A stretch of 64,000 nucleotides of DNA. Origin: Bacteroidota bacterium. GTDB taxonomy: Bacteria; Bacteroidota; Bacteroidia; Flavobacteriales; Flavobacteriaceae. Positions within the stretch are counted from its first letter, which is position 1. Each line of letters begins with the position of its first letter. The notes beneath the pieces are model-generated. The model was given only the letters and a program-made list of their open reading frames with translations. It searched no databases and was not told the DNA's origin. The translations under genes were made by a program, and so were the position numbers. Positions 62,280 through 64,000 of this stretch are shown in pieces. The stretch covers positions 186,001 to 250,000 of the forward strand of contig JAEXIT010000017.1 of NCBI GenBank assembly GCA_023446155.1, in the 5' to 3' direction.

Positions 62280-62588
62280 TTACAATTTGCTTTCCAGGCT
62301 ATTCCAGCCACCGCCATTGATGACTTCGATATTATTTTGTTTTAATATCGTTGCCGCCTGTGCGCTTCGCATTCCGGAACGACAACAGGTAATCACCGGT
62401 TTGTTCCATTTTTTGATGGTAGCGATTTCCGATGCGATTCGTTGTAAGGGAATATTCTGCGATTTCGAAATATGTCCGTCGGCAAATTCTTCCGGTGTGC
62501 GAACGTCAAGAATAACAGCACCTTTGGCTACAAATTCCCGTATCAGCTCATTTTTATTACCCAATCCTAATAAATCTAAAAGTCCCAT
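62280..62588 (-). CDS. Rhodanese-like domain protein
   Basis: A 102-residue single rhodanese domain with the active-site Cys in CCRSGMRSA. The fold elements KGAVILDVRTPEEFADGHISKSQNIPL and NKPVITCCRSG are standard. It can carry persulfide sulfur; the partner is unknown. I chose the ATG at 62588 (MGLLDLLGLG) since the six residues before it (MIKIKV) are not part of the domain. It is 63 bp downstream of the aromatic amino acid hydroxylase gene. Confidence 0.93.
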   Translation of the reverse strand: MGLLDLLGLGNKNELIREFVAKGAVILDVRTPEEFADGHISKSQNIPLQRIASEIATIKKWNKPVITCCRSGMRSAQAATILKQNNIEVINGGGWNSLESKL

Positions 62589-62651
62589 AACTTTAATTTT
62601 TATCAAAGGTACGGGACTTTCAGGTATGGTGTTGTAACAATTGTTACGGAC

Positions 62652-64000
62652 TTACTTCACGCTTTGGTTTTCGAAAATTAACTCGAGTCCGTTGCTGATC
62701 AAATGGGCAACCTCTGGACGTGTTGTTTTGAGTTGTTCCAAATGCGCTAAAACCTTACTTTCTAAAATATGGTAGCTGTTTTTATGTGCCAATTCGGCAA
62801 TTTCAACAGACAATAACCAGTCTTTTGGATGTTCGTTTTGTACGGTCTCAAAAATTACATCCGGATTTCCGGTCGTTTTTCCTTCGCGGATATCGCGTAT
62901 GTTTTGGTATAGCGCTTCCAACTTCAGGCGTTCCGGCGTTTTTTGTGCTTTAATGGTTTGCGAGGACGGTACATGTGTGATCAAATCAAAACTCCGAACA
63001 TCGGCAGGGCCTGAAAAAGCGGAAGTGATTTTCTTTCCTACGGCCATATCATAAATGCCCCATTCCGGTTGGAACAATACGGTGTCGTGATGTTTTACGG
63101 TACAGTTTTTAAAACTGATGGTGATGATTTTACCTTGTAAGTTTCGGGAGCCGGTAATGATTTCTCCGGAAACGGTAATGTTGCCTTCAAATTCCAATGT
63201 AACTGTTTCGCCTTCGAAAATAGCATAGGCGCTTAAATCGCGCGGACTCATATCTTCGATAGCCAGATTGATGCCTTTTAATTTTCCAACCGGACTTCCG
63301 AAACCTTCGGCATGGTATTCGGTTCCATGACCAACCAGTTCTTTTTCGCGGTAGGATAGAGCTGTTTTTCCGGTCGTTTGAATATAAACCGGTTTGCCAC
63401 CGTGTTCAATCACATTCGTGAAAACACCAGAAACCTGAATACCGGTACTCAATTCGATAGTTCCTAAGGCATTGGATTGGATTAGTTTCTGGATTCCGGA
63501 TAAACCACCGGTACGCAATGCCATTTTATTGGCAAACTCTTCCAATACCAGGTTGAGGTGTGCGAAATCGGGTGTTACATACAATTGCGGTTGCGGTTTA
63601 GTAATGTCAAAACTCTGATTGGCTGCACTGATATCGTATGGGATTTTCGACACATTGTCGGTCATACACCAGGCACTTTCTCCAATAGAGGATAGTAGTC
63701 CGGCGCCATATATTTTGGGGTTGTCAACCGTTCCAATTAAACCGTATTCCACGGTCCACCAGTGTAAATTTCGAATTTGTGCCATTTCGGACAATTCGCC
63801 CATATTGTTTTGCAATTCGTCCACGCGTTTTTCAGCAGCTTCGATTTCGTCTTGTGGCGTACCTTCAGCTTCTTTCAGAATGGAAAGCAAACGGATCGCT
63901 TCATACATTTCGTAATCCCGTGCCGATGAAATGGCTTTACATCCGATTTCACCAAAACGGCGCAGGTATTCGGCATATTCCGGATTGGCAATAATAGGCG
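62652..64000 (-). CDS. Aromatic amino acid hydroxylase (N-terminus outside window)
   Basis: The frame is open to the window edge, giving the C-terminal 448 residues. A catalytic-domain piece with HWWTVEYGLIG and YGAGLLSSIGE supplies the Glu iron ligand in TVEYGL; the two His ligands (HELLGH-type motif) would lie upstream, outside the window. The long C-terminal part (about 200-448) is unlike animal PAH and is typical of Bacteroidota proteins annotated as phenylalanine-4-hydroxylase-like. The reaction would be tetrahydropterin-dependent hydroxylation of Phe, Tyr or Trp; which one cannot be told. Confidence 0.9.
   Translation of the reverse strand, partial: PIIANPEYAEYLRRFGEIGCKAISSARDYEMYEAIRLLSILKEAEGTPQDEIEAAEKRVDELQNNMGELSEMAQIRNLHWWTVEYGLIGTVDNPKIYGAGLLSSIGESAWCMTDNVSKIPYDISAANQSFDITKPQPQLYVTPDFAHLNLVLEEFANKMALRTGGLSGIQKLIQSNALGTIELSTGIQVSGVFTNVIEHGGKPVYIQTTGKTALSYREKELVGHGTEYHAEGFGSPVGKLKGINLAIEDMSPRDLSAYAIFEGETVTLEFEGNITVSGEIITGSRNLQGKIITISFKNCTVKHHDTVLFQPEWGIYDMAVGKKITSAFSGPADVRSFDLITHVPSSQTIKAQKTPERLKLEALYQNIRDIREGKTTGNPDVIFETVQNEHPKDWLLSVEIAELAHKNSYHILESKVLAHLEQLKTTRPEVAHLISNGLELIFENQSVK

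Overview
The window is a chromosomal segment from a member of the Flavobacteriaceae, most likely Flavobacterium or a close relative. The evidence is a complete gldK-gldL-gldM-gldN cluster (core of the type IX secretion and gliding motor), low-GC intergenic DNA, the Bacteroidota promoter signature (TTG, about 20 nt, then TAnnTTTG) upstream of several genes, few Shine-Dalgarno sequences, and SusC/TonB-type receptors with CarboxypepD_reg-like N-termini. No phage, transposase, CRISPR array or rRNA operon is visible.

Layout. 1-6.4 kb: envelope genes (end of a TonB receptor, a secreted HMA protein, two small unknowns, a porin, a plug-domain protein). 6.5-13.3 kb, minus strand: groEL, groES, secG, a TPR-like protein, lptE, a sigma-54 activator, miaB. 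13.5-21.7 kb, minus strand: a peptide-export locus with an HlyD adaptor, a C39-peptidase ABC transporter, two short double-glycine leader peptides, two unrecognised secreted proteins of about 300 residues, a remnant of an ATP-grasp maturase, and a VKOR-thioredoxin membrane oxidase. 22.1-31.7 kb, plus strand: topA, a degenerate arginase-like protein, gldKLMN, an FAD oxidoreductase. 31.7-35.8 kb: DUF983, an ABC-F ATPase, a FemAB/GNAT-like protein, DUF1761. 35.9-37.0 kb: a gene-free stretch with three copies of a structured repeat. 37.0-40.3 kb: a frameshifted DUF1801 gene and a NarL-type two-component system. 40.5-46.9 kb: accessory genes, including a lipoprotein with two actinoporin-like domains. 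47.0-47.4 kb: two initiator tRNA genes with degenerate copies between and beside them. 47.5-64 kb: era, der, a TonB-type receptor, the TPM/LemA operon, a MerR regulator, an M23 peptidase, alaS, a YD-like lipoprotein, GSCFA, DUF4230, rhodanese, and a partial aromatic amino acid hydroxylase.

The strongest candidates for something little described are: (a) the double-glycine peptide operon, which combines a C39 exporter, its adaptor, a disulfide-forming VKOR-Trx protein and Cys-containing precursors, but only a remnant of the modifying enzyme; (b) three repeats at 36.3-36.8 kb whose hairpins show compensatory changes and G-U pairs that imply a plus-strand RNA with a GGGGG loop; (c) a surface-lipoprotein candidate with tandem actinoporin-like domains next to a gene of unknown family; (d) the initiator-tRNA array with a GIY-YIG nuclease between tRNA-like relics. 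All assignments come from reading the sequence. No homology search or structure prediction was run.
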